DNA of 6,010 nucleotides, taken from positions 1-6,010 of the forward strand of contig CAMBQD010000070.1 in NCBI GenBank assembly GCA_945869905.1, given 5' to 3'. Each line of letters begins with the position of its first letter. The stretch's first letter is position 1. Of this stretch, positions 1 to 5,922 are shown piece by piece. Below the pieces are notes generated by a model. That model was not told where the DNA came from and made no database searches. It saw nothing but the letters and a program-made list of their open reading frames with translations. The DNA is from an uncultured Clostridia bacterium. Its GTDB lineage: Bacteria; Bacillota; Clostridia; Oscillospirales; Acutalibacteraceae. A program made the translations under genes and the position numbers.

Positions 1-804
1 CTTTGCGTCAGGAGGATTTTGTCCCACAAGGGCACGGAAAATGCAGGCAGAAAAAGCATAAATATCCGTTGCGGCACACATCTTATGGTTGTTTTCATAC
101 TGTTCAAGTGCGGTGTAGCCCTCATTGGCATTAAACTGAAGCTCCGATGATGCAGTGTTTGCCTCGGAAATGCAGAAGCTTTTAAGCCTAACCTTACCGT
201 CACGGCAAAGGATTAAATTGTCAGGGCATATTCCGCCGTGAATAATGCCGTTGGAATGGAGTGCCTCAAGAGTAGTCAGTACAGGCATAAACATAAGCCT
301 TGCCTGATCCCACAAAATATTGCCGTCGGGACTGCGCAGTAAAAATTCACGCAGGGTTATTGACTCCATATGCTCACTTACTGCATATGCAGTGCCGTTA
401 AGCTCAAAAACGTCAAAAACAGGCACAACGGCAGACAGATTACGCATTTTTATGATAGTGGTCCACAGGTTGACAAATGACGCCTTGTATTTTTCAAAGG
501 CTGATTTGTAACGTTCTCTTACGTGAACATCAAGATTGGCTTCAAGGCGGTTGGCAATTCCCTTTGGCAGAAATTCCCTGACCTCAACCACATCATCAAG
601 CTGTGTGTCATAGGCAATATAAACAACCGCGTCACTTTCGTGCACCAAAACAGTGCCGATAGCATATCTGTCAGCCAAGAGAGTTTTTGGCTGAAGATAC
701 ATCATATCGGTATGACTGTCGTTATCATAATTACAATTTTCACAGACGCTTCCGTTTGTAAGCTCCTTAAAGCAATTAAGGCAAAGTCTGTCAATATCTT
801 TCAA
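1..804 (-). CDS. Zinc-ribbon protein with degenerate Ser/Thr kinase domain (pseudokinase), C-terminus beyond window
   Basis: The reading frame is open for 268 codons from a TTG start to the left edge, so the C-terminus is missing. Residues 8-24 hold a short zinc ribbon, CxxC then CxxC (C8, C11, C21, C24). From about residue 45 the protein follows the bacterial Ser/Thr kinase fold. It has a strand ending YIAYD where kinases have YLAYD, a GIIH...PDNLIL catalytic-loop region (about 187-199), a GYTALEQY segment like the usual GYAPPEQY (229-236), and TDIYAFSACIFRALVGQ for helix F (246-262). The catalytic residues are absent. The glycine-rich loop reads LVHESDAVVY, the VAIK lysine is R76, HRD is HGG (189-191) and DFG is SFC (209-211). 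N196 of the catalytic loop remains. I infer a pseudokinase acting as a signalling scaffold or sensor; its partner is unknown. An in-frame TGA lies three codons before the TTG, and GGAG sits nine bases upstream of it, so the start is well supported. Confidence 0.85.
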   Translation of the reverse strand, partial: MKDIDRLCLNCFKELTNGSVCENCNYDNDSHTDMMYLQPKTLLADRYAIGTVLVHESDAVVYIAYDTQLDDVVEVREFLPKGIANRLEANLDVHVRERYKSAFEKYKASFVNLWTTIIKMRNLSAVVPVFDVFELNGTAYAVSEHMESITLREFLLRSPDGNILWDQARLMFMPVLTTLEALHSNGIIHGGICPDNLILCRDGKVRLKSFCISEANTASSELQFNANEGYTALEQYENNHKMCAATDIYAFSACIFRALVGQNPPDAK

Positions 805-813
805 AGTATATCA

Positions 814-817
814 CTCC
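814..817 (-). promoter_or_regulatory. Ribosome binding site deciding the TTG start of the pseudokinase
   Basis: GGAG (followed by TGAT, extending the anti-Shine-Dalgarno match) lies nine bases before the TTG at 804-802. The same stretch holds an in-frame TGA at 813-811. No upstream start is therefore possible, and the next ATG is at residue 34, after the zinc ribbon. Confidence 0.7.
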
Positions 818-839
818 AAATATAGTTACCTATAAAATT

Positions 840-868
840 ATAATACCAACCAAGACAAGCTTTGTCAA
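840..868 (-). promoter_or_regulatory. Sigma-A promoter of the pseudokinase gene
   Basis: Read on the minus strand, a perfect TTGACA (868-863) is followed after 17 bases by TATTAT (845-840). A TGG just before it makes an extended -10. Transcription would start near 833, giving a leader of about 29 bases before the TTG start. Confidence 0.75.
854..866. repeat. Short inverted repeat in the divergent promoter region
   Basis: GACAA-gct-TTGTC is a perfect 5-bp inverted repeat with a 3-base centre. Partial symmetry extends outward (CCAAGACAA against TTGTCAAGG). It covers part of the pseudokinase -35 box and ends 14 bases before the yhaM -35 box. This suits an operator, but part of the symmetry comes from the TTGACA box itself. 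Confidence 0.3.
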
Positions 869-879
869 GGAAATTAGCA

Positions 880-908
880 TTGAATATACGGTTAATTTAT
901 TGTATAAT
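880..908 (+). promoter_or_regulatory. Sigma-A promoter of yhaM-prmA
   Basis: TTGAAT (880-885) and a perfect TATAAT (903-908) are separated by 17 bases. The start of transcription would be near 915. That places the in-frame ATG at 913 outside a usable leader and supports translation from 946. The promoter diverges from that of the pseudokinase, with the -35 boxes 11 bases apart. Confidence 0.75.
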
Positions 909-945
909 AGCCATGAACAATTTTTTTATTACAGAGGAAAAAACT

Positions 946-1872
946 ATGGCATCATTTGCAATGATAAAAGAGCTAAGCGAAAAAAAGGACAAAAACGGCA
1001 ACGGATATCTTGATATGACCGTTATCGGCAGTGACAAAAAGGAATATCCTGCAAAAATTTGGAGATTTGATAATAACGGTCAGTATGAGACAGGTCAGGT
1101 TATAGAAATTGAATACACCCTTGACAGCTATAAGGGCAAAAACCAGCTTACAATAACCTCAATTAAAAAAGCACCTGACGAGATGATAAAGGACTTTGTA
1201 CCCCAATCGGAATATGACGGCAAGGCAGTATTCAGTATGCTGCTTGACAAGGTTAACAGCTTTAAGGACGGCGAGCTTAAGCAGATTGTGACAAGGATAA
1301 TGCTTGATAACAGGGAAAAGCTGGAGGTTTATCCTGCCGCCTACAGACTCCACCACGCAATTGTGGGAGGACTTATGCTGCACACTGCATCAATAGTTGA
1401 AATGGCGGAAAAGGTATGCACCGTTTATCCAAACATTAACAGAGAGCTGCTGCTTTCAGGTGCAATTTTGCACGATGTGGCAAAGACCTTTGAAATGGCA
1501 ACATCAAAAACAGGACTTTGCAGTGGATATACAGTGGGCGGCGAGCTGATAGGTCACCTTGTTAAAGGTGCAATGAATATTGAGGAAACGGCTAAGGAGC
1601 TGGGTATACAGGGAGAAAAAGCAATTCTTCTTGAGCATATGGTGCTGTCACATCACGGCGTGCCTGAATACGGCTCACCTGTAAGACCTATGTTTTTAGA
1701 GGCGGAAATACTTTCCGCATTGGACACACTGGACGCCACAATTTTTGAAATCAACAATGCCACCTCAAAGGTTGAGGCAGGCGACTTTACCGAAAGGCAG
1801 TGGGCACTTGACAACAGAAAGCTTTATAACCACGGACTGTCATCAGCCGAATACAAGGTAAATTTAGGGTAA
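946..1872 (+). CDS. yhaM: YhaM-family 3'-5' exoribonuclease (OB-fold plus HD domain)
   Basis: The 308-residue product matches the length and domain order of Bacillus YhaM (about 314 residues). An N-terminal OB-fold nucleic-acid-binding domain (about 1-75) is followed by an HD-superfamily metal-dependent domain (about 130-270). Visible HD signatures are RLHHAIVGGLMLHT (H136, H137, H146), LSGAILHDVAKTFEM with the HD pair H176-D177, GH at 203-204, LSHHG (H236-H237), and LDTLDA with D260. The C-terminal FTERQWALDNR segment is also typical of the family. Known members degrade short RNA and single-stranded DNA from the 3' end in the cytoplasm. The ATG at 946 follows GAGGAAA at 934-940, eight bases between GAGG and the start. 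An upstream in-frame TTG at 862 lies in the promoter. It is probably co-transcribed with prmA 62 bases downstream. Family assignment is firm; exact substrates are inferred. Confidence 0.93.
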   Translation: MASFAMIKELSEKKDKNGNGYLDMTVIGSDKKEYPAKIWRFDNNGQYETGQVIEIEYTLDSYKGKNQLTITSIKKAPDEMIKDFVPQSEYDGKAVFSMLLDKVNSFKDGELKQIVTRIMLDNREKLEVYPAAYRLHHAIVGGLMLHTASIVEMAEKVCTVYPNINRELLLSGAILHDVAKTFEMATSKTGLCSGYTVGGELIGHLVKGAMNIEETAKELGIQGEKAILLEHMVLSHHGVPEYGSPVRPMFLEAEILSALDTLDATIFEINNATSKVEAGDFTERQWALDNRKLYNHGLSSAEYKVNLG

Positions 1873-1919
1873 CGGAAATATCTGCCACGATAAACCGCAG
1901 CTCGGATTATTACCGTTAC
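1869..1919 (+). other. Imperfect inverted repeat between yhaM and prmA
   Basis: Arms at 1869-1880 and 1908-1919 pair at 11 of 12 positions around a 27-base loop. The left arm includes the yhaM stop codon, and the right arm ends three bases before the prmA ribosome binding site. No T-run follows, so it is unlikely to be an intrinsic terminator. It could be an RNA processing site or affect prmA translation. Confidence 0.4.
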
Positions 1920-1922
1920 TAT

Positions 1923-1927
1923 AGGAG
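1923..1927 (+). promoter_or_regulatory. Ribosome binding site supporting the TTG start of prmA
   Basis: AGGAG lies seven bases before the TTG at 1935. No ATG or GTG near this position is in frame with a comparable site, and the TTG start gives a protein of normal family length. Confidence 0.65.
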
Positions 1928-1934
1928 AATAGAA

Positions 1935-2873
1935 TTGGAAAATTTGTTAAACGAAAGCTGGAGCGAAATAATAATAACCGTTGACACCAAGGATATTGAC
2001 ACTGCAGGCAGTATTGCCAATATGGTTGTACCCTACGGAATATATATTGAGGATTATTCAGACCTGGAAAATGAGGTAATGGAAATCGCCCATATTGATT
2101 TGATTGACGAAAATCTGCTAAAGGCAGACCGCAGTAAAGGATATATTCACGTATATATAAATCCCCACGAAAATCCTGCCGAGGCGGTATCCTTCATTAC
2201 GGAAAGACTTGAAAGCGAGGGTATAAAATTCACCTGCACGGTGGATAACTGCTCTGCCGAGGATTGGGCAAATAACTGGAAGCAGTATTTTCATCCAATG
2301 CCTGTGGGTGAAAAGCTGCTGATACGTCCCACCTGGGAGGACGAATACGACGCAGGCGGCAGAAGGGTACTGCATATTGAGCCGGGACTTGCCTTCGGCA
2401 CAGGCAGTCATCCCACCACAAAGCTTTGCCTTGAAACCCTTGAAAAATATGTCAATGAAAATTCAACCGTTCTTGACATAGGATGCGGCAGCGGTATACT
2501 TTCCATAGCCTGTCTTTTGCTTGGGGCAAAATCCGCCTTTGGTGTGGATATAGACTCCCTTGCAGTTAAAACCGCTATGGCTAATGCACGGGAAAACGGA
2601 TTTGGCGAAGAAAAATTCAAGGTTGTTCAGGGTAATTTATCCGATAAGGTTAAGGGCAAATATAATATTATTGTGGCAAATATTGTGGCAGATATTATAA
2701 TGGAATTTAACAGGGACGTTGGCAGATTTCTTGAGGATAACGGCGTTTATATCACCGGAGGAATTATAGACAGCCGTGAGGACGAGGTGCTGGCATCCTT
2801 CAGTGAAAACGGCTTTAAGGTAATTGAACGCTTTGAAGAAAAGGGCTGGCTGGTGTTTGTACTGAAAAAATGA
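1935..2873 (+). CDS. prmA: Ribosomal protein L11 methyltransferase PrmA
   Basis: PrmA is an S-adenosylmethionine-dependent enzyme that methylates lysines and the N-terminus of ribosomal protein L11 in the cytoplasm. The 312 residues match Bacillota PrmA (about 311). The N-terminal substrate-recognition domain (about 1-105) is followed by the linker signature AEDWANNWKQYFHP (108-121). Next comes the Rossmann methyltransferase domain, with PGLAFGTGSHPTT (150-162), motif I DIGCGSG (181-187), the acidic end of strand 2 in GVDID (203-207), and NIVADI (249-254). Translation starts at TTG behind AGGAG. The gene follows yhaM by 62 bases with no obvious promoter between, so co-transcription is likely. 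Tandem stops TGA-TAA lead directly into a strong terminator. All key motifs are intact. Confidence 0.96.
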   Translation: MENLLNESWSEIIITVDTKDIDTAGSIANMVVPYGIYIEDYSDLENEVMEIAHIDLIDENLLKADRSKGYIHVYINPHENPAEAVSFITERLESEGIKFTCTVDNCSAEDWANNWKQYFHPMPVGEKLLIRPTWEDEYDAGGRRVLHIEPGLAFGTGSHPTTKLCLETLEKYVNENSTVLDIGCGSGILSIACLLLGAKSAFGVDIDSLAVKTAMANARENGFGEEKFKVVQGNLSDKVKGKYNIIVANIVADIIMEFNRDVGRFLEDNGVYITGGIIDSREDEVLASFSENGFKVIERFEEKGWLVFVLKK

Positions 2874-2874
2874 T

Positions 2875-2915
2875 AAAAGGTTACGGTATTACAATTTGTA
2901 ATACCGTAACCTTTT
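2875..2915. terminator. Bidirectional intrinsic terminator between prmA and the FeoB-like gene
   Basis: The segment is a near-perfect palindrome. The arm AAAAGGTTACGGTATTACAA is mirrored at 2896-2915 around a single T. On the plus strand the stem is followed by CTTTTTAATTT, ending prmA. On the minus strand it ends in TTTTATCA and lies five bases past the convergent gene's stop. It can serve both genes. Confidence 0.88.
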
Positions 2916-2919
2916 TAAT

Positions 2920-3858
2920 TTACAGAACAGAGTGATTGTATATACAGATTATCAAAAAAGCAACAAACGCTAAAGCAGCTATTGAGGCAAGAGAATATTT
3001 TAATGCTCTCAAAAAGGTATATTTTCTGTGCTTTTTTACAATAATGTTTTTTGTTATGCAGGCGTCATATATGCTTTTTGATTTTTCAAGAATTGAAAGG
3101 GCAATGGCTTTTTCATATTTTTCCCTGCCTATGCCCTTATTTTCAAGCATCAATTTGGCGGTGTTAAGATTTCCTCTCAGTGAGCCATTGTGAAAAATAT
3201 CCCTGCCGAAATGCTCCTTGAATGAGTAATTGAAGTCCGAATCATTCTTAAGCAGCATCAATGCTAAAAACCTATGGCTTTTTTCTGTTTCAATATTACC
3301 CTTCATTCCCTTTGCAGTGCGGTACAGGGCATATTCAATATCATTGTTATAAAACACTGTCTTTGGCTCATTTACAATAATTCTGTTTGCTACAAGGTAA
3401 ATCTGCTCCAAAAGCTCATTAATACCCTTGCCGCTTAAAGCAGTTGCTTTTACAACCGGTACTCCCAAATGCTTTGTCAAAGCACCCGTGTTTATATCAA
3501 TATTATTTTCTGCAGGACTGCCGTTAATAAGCACAACCATTTTATCTGTAATTTCCATAATCTGCAGTGCAAGGCTTATGCCGTTAACAAAATCCGCAAT
3601 GTCAATCACACACACCGCACAATCGTAATCCTCAAAGCAAAGATAATCCCTGACATAGCAGTCATCACCCTGCTGCCAAATCAAATTATATGTATCAGGC
3701 AGGTTAATAAGCTCATAGTTTTCAAACTTATAATAATACTCGCCCTTAAAGCTCTCTCTTTTACAGCGCTTATTGCTAACGCATATCATCTCATCAAAAA
3801 TATCGTTTTTGCCTGAACAAGTGTTTCCAAGCAAAAGCACTTTCTTTTTTCTTCTCAT
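2920..3858 (-). CDS. Stand-alone FeoB-like pseudoGTPase with one C-terminal membrane helix
   Basis: The 312-residue product resembles the cytosolic part of FeoB, the ferrous-iron transporter, but lacks the multi-helix pore. Residues 5-157 follow the FeoB G domain: LLLGNTCSGKNDIFDEM at the P-loop, INLPDTYNL where FeoB has DLPGTYSL, ALQIMEI near the strand before G4, and LGVPVVKATALSGKGINELLE for G5 (131-151). Residues about 172-275 resemble the FeoB helical domain, including HRFLALMLL (195-203). A basic stretch KKHRKY is followed by one hydrophobic helix (about 286-307) and five tail residues, implying a tail anchor. The GTPase motifs are degraded. K17 is kept, but the Ser/Thr after it is N18; the G3 aspartate is N52 and its glycine D55; the G4 aspartate is P115. 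There are nine cysteines. I infer a regulatory or scaffold paralogue. The ATG at 3858 has GGGTGA four bases upstream; the ATG at 3870 has no comparable site. Confidence 0.8.
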   Translation of the reverse strand: MRRKKKVLLLGNTCSGKNDIFDEMICVSNKRCKRESFKGEYYYKFENYELINLPDTYNLIWQQGDDCYVRDYLCFEDYDCAVCVIDIADFVNGISLALQIMEITDKMVVLINGSPAENNIDINTGALTKHLGVPVVKATALSGKGINELLEQIYLVANRIIVNEPKTVFYNNDIEYALYRTAKGMKGNIETEKSHRFLALMLLKNDSDFNYSFKEHFGRDIFHNGSLRGNLNTAKLMLENKGIGREKYEKAIALSILEKSKSIYDACITKNIIVKKHRKYTFLRALKYSLASIAALAFVAFLIICIYNHSVL

Positions 3859-3862
3859 AAAA

Positions 3863-3868
3863 TCACCC
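3863..3868 (-). promoter_or_regulatory. Ribosome binding site favouring the 3858 start of the FeoB-like gene
   Basis: GGGTGA lies four bases before the ATG at 3858-3856, the expected place for pairing with the GGTGAT part of the anti-Shine-Dalgarno complement. The alternative ATG at 3870 is preceded only by AT-rich sequence and would add four residues (MGDF). Confidence 0.55.
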
Positions 3869-3874
3869 ATTGTT

Positions 3875-3903
3875 ATTTTATGAGAATACCTTGTTTTCGT
3901 TAA
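3875..3903 (-). promoter_or_regulatory. Possible promoter of the FeoB-like gene
   Basis: On the minus strand, TTAACG (3903-3898) is followed after 17 bases by TAAAAT (3880-3875). The -10 is a good match and the -35 only fair. A start near 3868 would leave a very short leader and exclude the ATG at 3870. Confidence 0.3.
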
Positions 3904-3921
3904 TTATCTAATCAGTCGCAC

Positions 3922-3949
3922 TTGACAACGTTTTTTTTTGGATTACAAT
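3922..3949 (+). promoter_or_regulatory. Sigma-A promoter of the alcohol dehydrogenase gene
   Basis: A perfect TTGACA (3922-3927) is followed by a 16-base spacer and TACAAT (3944-3949). The spacer contains nine consecutive T residues (3931-3939). Transcription would start near 3956, giving a leader of about 32 bases. Confidence 0.72.
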
Positions 3950-3987
3950 ATAACTGTACTAAAATATTACGGAAAAGGAATTTACAT

Positions 3988-5142
3988 ATGGGAAATCAGT
4001 TTATTATGCCGTCAAAGGTTATCTACGGCGAAAATGCACTGGAAAATGCCAAGCCGTTTTTTAGCGGCCTTGGTAAAAAGGCTTTAATTGTTACCGACAA
4101 ATTTATGGTTGATTTGGGCAATGTTAAGCTTGTAACAAATGTGCTGGACAGTTCAAATATTGAATACTGCATTTTTGACGGTGTTAATTCAGAGCCTACT
4201 GACATAATTGTGGGCGACGGACTTAAGCTTTATAATGACAATGGCTGTGATTTTCTTATTGCAATCGGTGGCGGCTCACCAATTGATACTATGAAAGCAA
4301 TTGGTGCGGTTGCAACCAACGGCGGTACAATTAACGATTATTACGGCAAGATTATTGATAAGGCTACACCTCCTATGGTGGCAGTACCAACCACCAGCGG
4401 TACCGGCTCGGAGGCTACGCAGTTTACCATAATTACCAATACCGAAAAGGATATTAAAATGCTTTTAAAGGGTGCGGTGCTTATGCCGGATTTGGCAATA
4501 GATGACCCTGCATTTACTCTCACTGCTCCTAAATCAGTTACAGCCGCCACAGGTCTTGACGCGCTGTGCCACGCCGCTGAGGCATATACGTCAAGGAAGG
4601 CTCAGCCCCTTACTGATGAATTTGCACTTTCTGCAATTAAAAAGATTTTTAAATACCTGCCTGTTTGCTATAATGAAGGCAAAAATATTAAGGCAAGGGA
4701 GCAAATGTCACTTGCCGCATTGGAGGCAGGCATTGCCTTTAACAATGCTTCGGTTACAATCATTCACGGAATGAGCAGACCTATAGGCGCAATGTTCCAC
4801 GTGCCTCACGGCATCAGCAACGCAATGCTTTTGTCTGAATGCTTTGGATATGTTTATGACGGAGCATATACACGCTTTGCCGATATGGCAAGGGCAATCG
4901 GTGCGGCAAATAATGAGGACAGCGATGAGGCTGCCGCAGAAAAATTCATCAAAGCCTGCGACGAGCTTTGCAAAATTTGTGAAGTGCCCACACTTGAGCA
5001 ATACGGAATTGACAGGGATAAGTTTTTTGAGGTTATGGATAAAATGGCCAACGATGCAGTTGCCTCCGGTTCACCTGCCAATACCATAAAGGAAATCGGA
5101 AAAGAAGATGTGATAAGCATTTACAGGGCGCTTTGGAAATAA
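3988..5142 (+). CDS. Iron-containing (group III) alcohol dehydrogenase
   Basis: The 384-residue protein belongs to the Fe-ADH family, which reversibly reduces aldehydes or ketones to alcohols with NAD(P)H in the cytoplasm. Its length matches E. coli FucO (about 382). The N-terminal nucleotide-binding domain holds VTDK with D37, an acidic residue that favours NAD(H) over NADP(H), and IGGGSPID (93-100). The substrate-side signature PTTSGTGSE lies at 134-142. The C-terminal helical domain carries the four metal ligands expected by comparison with FucO: D191, H195, H260 and H274, in TGLDALCHAAEAY and HGMSRPIGAMFHVPHG. R264 stands where FucO has a histidine. Substrate cannot be decided; butanol/ethanol-type or diol activity is possible. 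The ATG at 3988 follows AAGGA with eight bases between; an in-frame TTG at 3922 lies in the -35 box. It is a single-gene unit with its own promoter and terminator, ending in three tandem in-frame stops. Confidence 0.93.
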   Translation: MGNQFIMPSKVIYGENALENAKPFFSGLGKKALIVTDKFMVDLGNVKLVTNVLDSSNIEYCIFDGVNSEPTDIIVGDGLKLYNDNGCDFLIAIGGGSPIDTMKAIGAVATNGGTINDYYGKIIDKATPPMVAVPTTSGTGSEATQFTIITNTEKDIKMLLKGAVLMPDLAIDDPAFTLTAPKSVTAATGLDALCHAAEAYTSRKAQPLTDEFALSAIKKIFKYLPVCYNEGKNIKAREQMSLAALEAGIAFNNASVTIIHGMSRPIGAMFHVPHGISNAMLLSECFGYVYDGAYTRFADMARAIGAANNEDSDEAAAEKFIKACDELCKICEVPTLEQYGIDRDKFFEVMDKMANDAVASGSPANTIKEIGKEDVISIYRALWK

Positions 5143-5153
5143 TGATAAAAATT

Positions 5154-5188
5154 AACGGACACGGTGGTAAATAATCACTGTGTCCGTT
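5154..5188. terminator. Bidirectional terminator between the alcohol dehydrogenase and HAD genes
   Basis: The arms AACGGACACGGTG (5154-5166) and CACTGTGTCCGTT (5176-5188) pair over 13 bases with one G-U, around a 9-base loop. TTTTAATATTT follows on the plus strand and TTAATTTTTATC on the minus strand. The last codons and stop of the HAD gene lie inside one arm. Confidence 0.85.
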
Positions 5189-5864
5189 TTAATATTTCCT
5201 TAATTTGTGAAAGAGAATTAATTTCATAATCAGGCTTAAGGGCGGTAGTATTTTTTATGCGGTGCGGATTAAACCATACCGTCTTTATTTTTGCATTTAT
5301 TCCACCTTTAATGTCGGAGGAAAGACTGTCACCTATTATGATTGTTTCTTCTCTTTTAAAATCAGAGATTTGGGAGAAGCAGTATTCAAAAAACTGACTT
5401 GACGGCTTTTCATAGCCGACAACCTCTGAAATAAAAACACCTTTAAAATACTTTAATATACCTGCGCCGTTAAGCCGTCCGTCCTGAACACGTTTGGCTC
5501 CGTTTGACACAATGTACAAATCATAGTCCTTATACAAAGCCTGTATTGCTTCAAGAGCTCCGTCAATAAAATAATGCTCACAGCAAAGATTTTCCTCATA
5601 ATCCGCCGTAACATCCTCAGGAGAAAGGTCCAGCCCCAGCTCGTCAAACAATAATCTGTATCTGTTTACCTTAACCTGCTCCCTTGTTATTTCACCCAGC
5701 TCCAAGCGTTTCCACTGAGATATATTATATTTACTGTACTGACTGATAATATACTGAGTAGGCTCGACGCCGAACTTTATCAGGGTTTTACTCAGCGCCG
5801 CGGCTTCAGCCCTTTTAAAATCAAGTATTGTATCGTCAAGGTCAAATAAAATATTCTTAATCAT
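5175..5864 (-). CDS. HAD-superfamily phosphatase, YjjG/YfnB type (probable nucleotidase)
   Basis: The 229-residue protein matches E. coli YjjG (about 225 residues), a 5'-nucleotidase known to act on non-canonical pyrimidine nucleotides. HAD motif I is FDLDDTILDF, with nucleophile D8 and acid/base D10. A helical cap spans about 15-95. Motif II is IVSNG (S120), motif III the lysine of YEKP (K153), and motif IV IIGDSLSSDIKGG (D179, D184). The segment VGYEKPSSQFFEY and the closing NPH and INSLSQIKEIL elements fit the YjjG branch better than phosphoglycolate phosphatases. A cytoplasmic house-cleaning or nucleotide-salvage role is inferred; the substrate is unproven. GGAG lies six bases before the ATG at 5864. 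The gene has its own promoter at 5897-5925, is convergent with the dehydrogenase, and its final four sense codons and TGA form part of the shared terminator stem. Confidence 0.9.
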   Translation of the reverse strand: MIKNILFDLDDTILDFKRAEAAALSKTLIKFGVEPTQYIISQYSKYNISQWKRLELGEITREQVKVNRYRLLFDELGLDLSPEDVTADYEENLCCEHYFIDGALEAIQALYKDYDLYIVSNGAKRVQDGRLNGAGILKYFKGVFISEVVGYEKPSSQFFEYCFSQISDFKREETIIIGDSLSSDIKGGINAKIKTVWFNPHRIKNTTALKPDYEINSLSQIKEILKRTQ

Positions 5865-5875
5865 ATATTTCTCCG

Positions 5876-5922
5876 AAAAAGTCCGTTGATGCTTAGATTA
5901 TAGCAAACATCAACGGATTTTT
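5876..5922 (-). terminator. Terminator of the Cys-rich gene, with a promoter in its loop
   Basis: The core arms TCCGTTGATG (5882-5891) and CATCAACGGA (5908-5917) are perfectly complementary around a 16-base loop, and flanking A and T runs extend the stem. On the minus strand the hairpin ends in CTTTTTC and lies about ten bases past the stop at 5933, so it should terminate the Cys-rich gene. Confidence 0.75.

Noticed and set aside
320..825. Two plus-strand open frames opposite the pseudokinase
   Set aside because: They lack ribosome binding sites and recognisable domains. The minus strand codes a clear kinase-like fold across the same bases.
862..945. In-frame extension of the YhaM frame upstream, from TTG 862 or ATG 913
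   Set aside because: It overlaps the promoter and predicted transcript start, and has no ribosome binding site. ATG 946 has GAGG at good spacing and fits family length.
1917..1922. TACTAT before prmA as a -10 box
   Set aside because: It lies directly against the ribosome binding site and has no -35 partner.
2920..3858. The FeoB-like gene as a decaying feoB pseudogene
   Set aside because: The frame is intact, the membrane helix with its basic flank ends cleanly, and a terminator follows at once, with no pore remnants. It cannot be excluded without homologues.
3923..3928. TTGTCA on the minus strand as the -35 box of the FeoB-like gene
   Set aside because: It comes from the overlapping TTGACAA of the dehydrogenase promoter, and no reasonable -10 lies at 16-18 bases.
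3871..3960. Fur-type iron box in the region between the FeoB-like and dehydrogenase genes
   Set aside because: The AT-rich segment has no convincing match to the 7-1-7 TGATAAT inverted repeat.
3922..3987. In-frame extension of the dehydrogenase from TTG 3922
   Set aside because: That TTG is the -35 hexamer. ATG 3988 has AAGGA and gives the standard Fe-ADH N-terminus.
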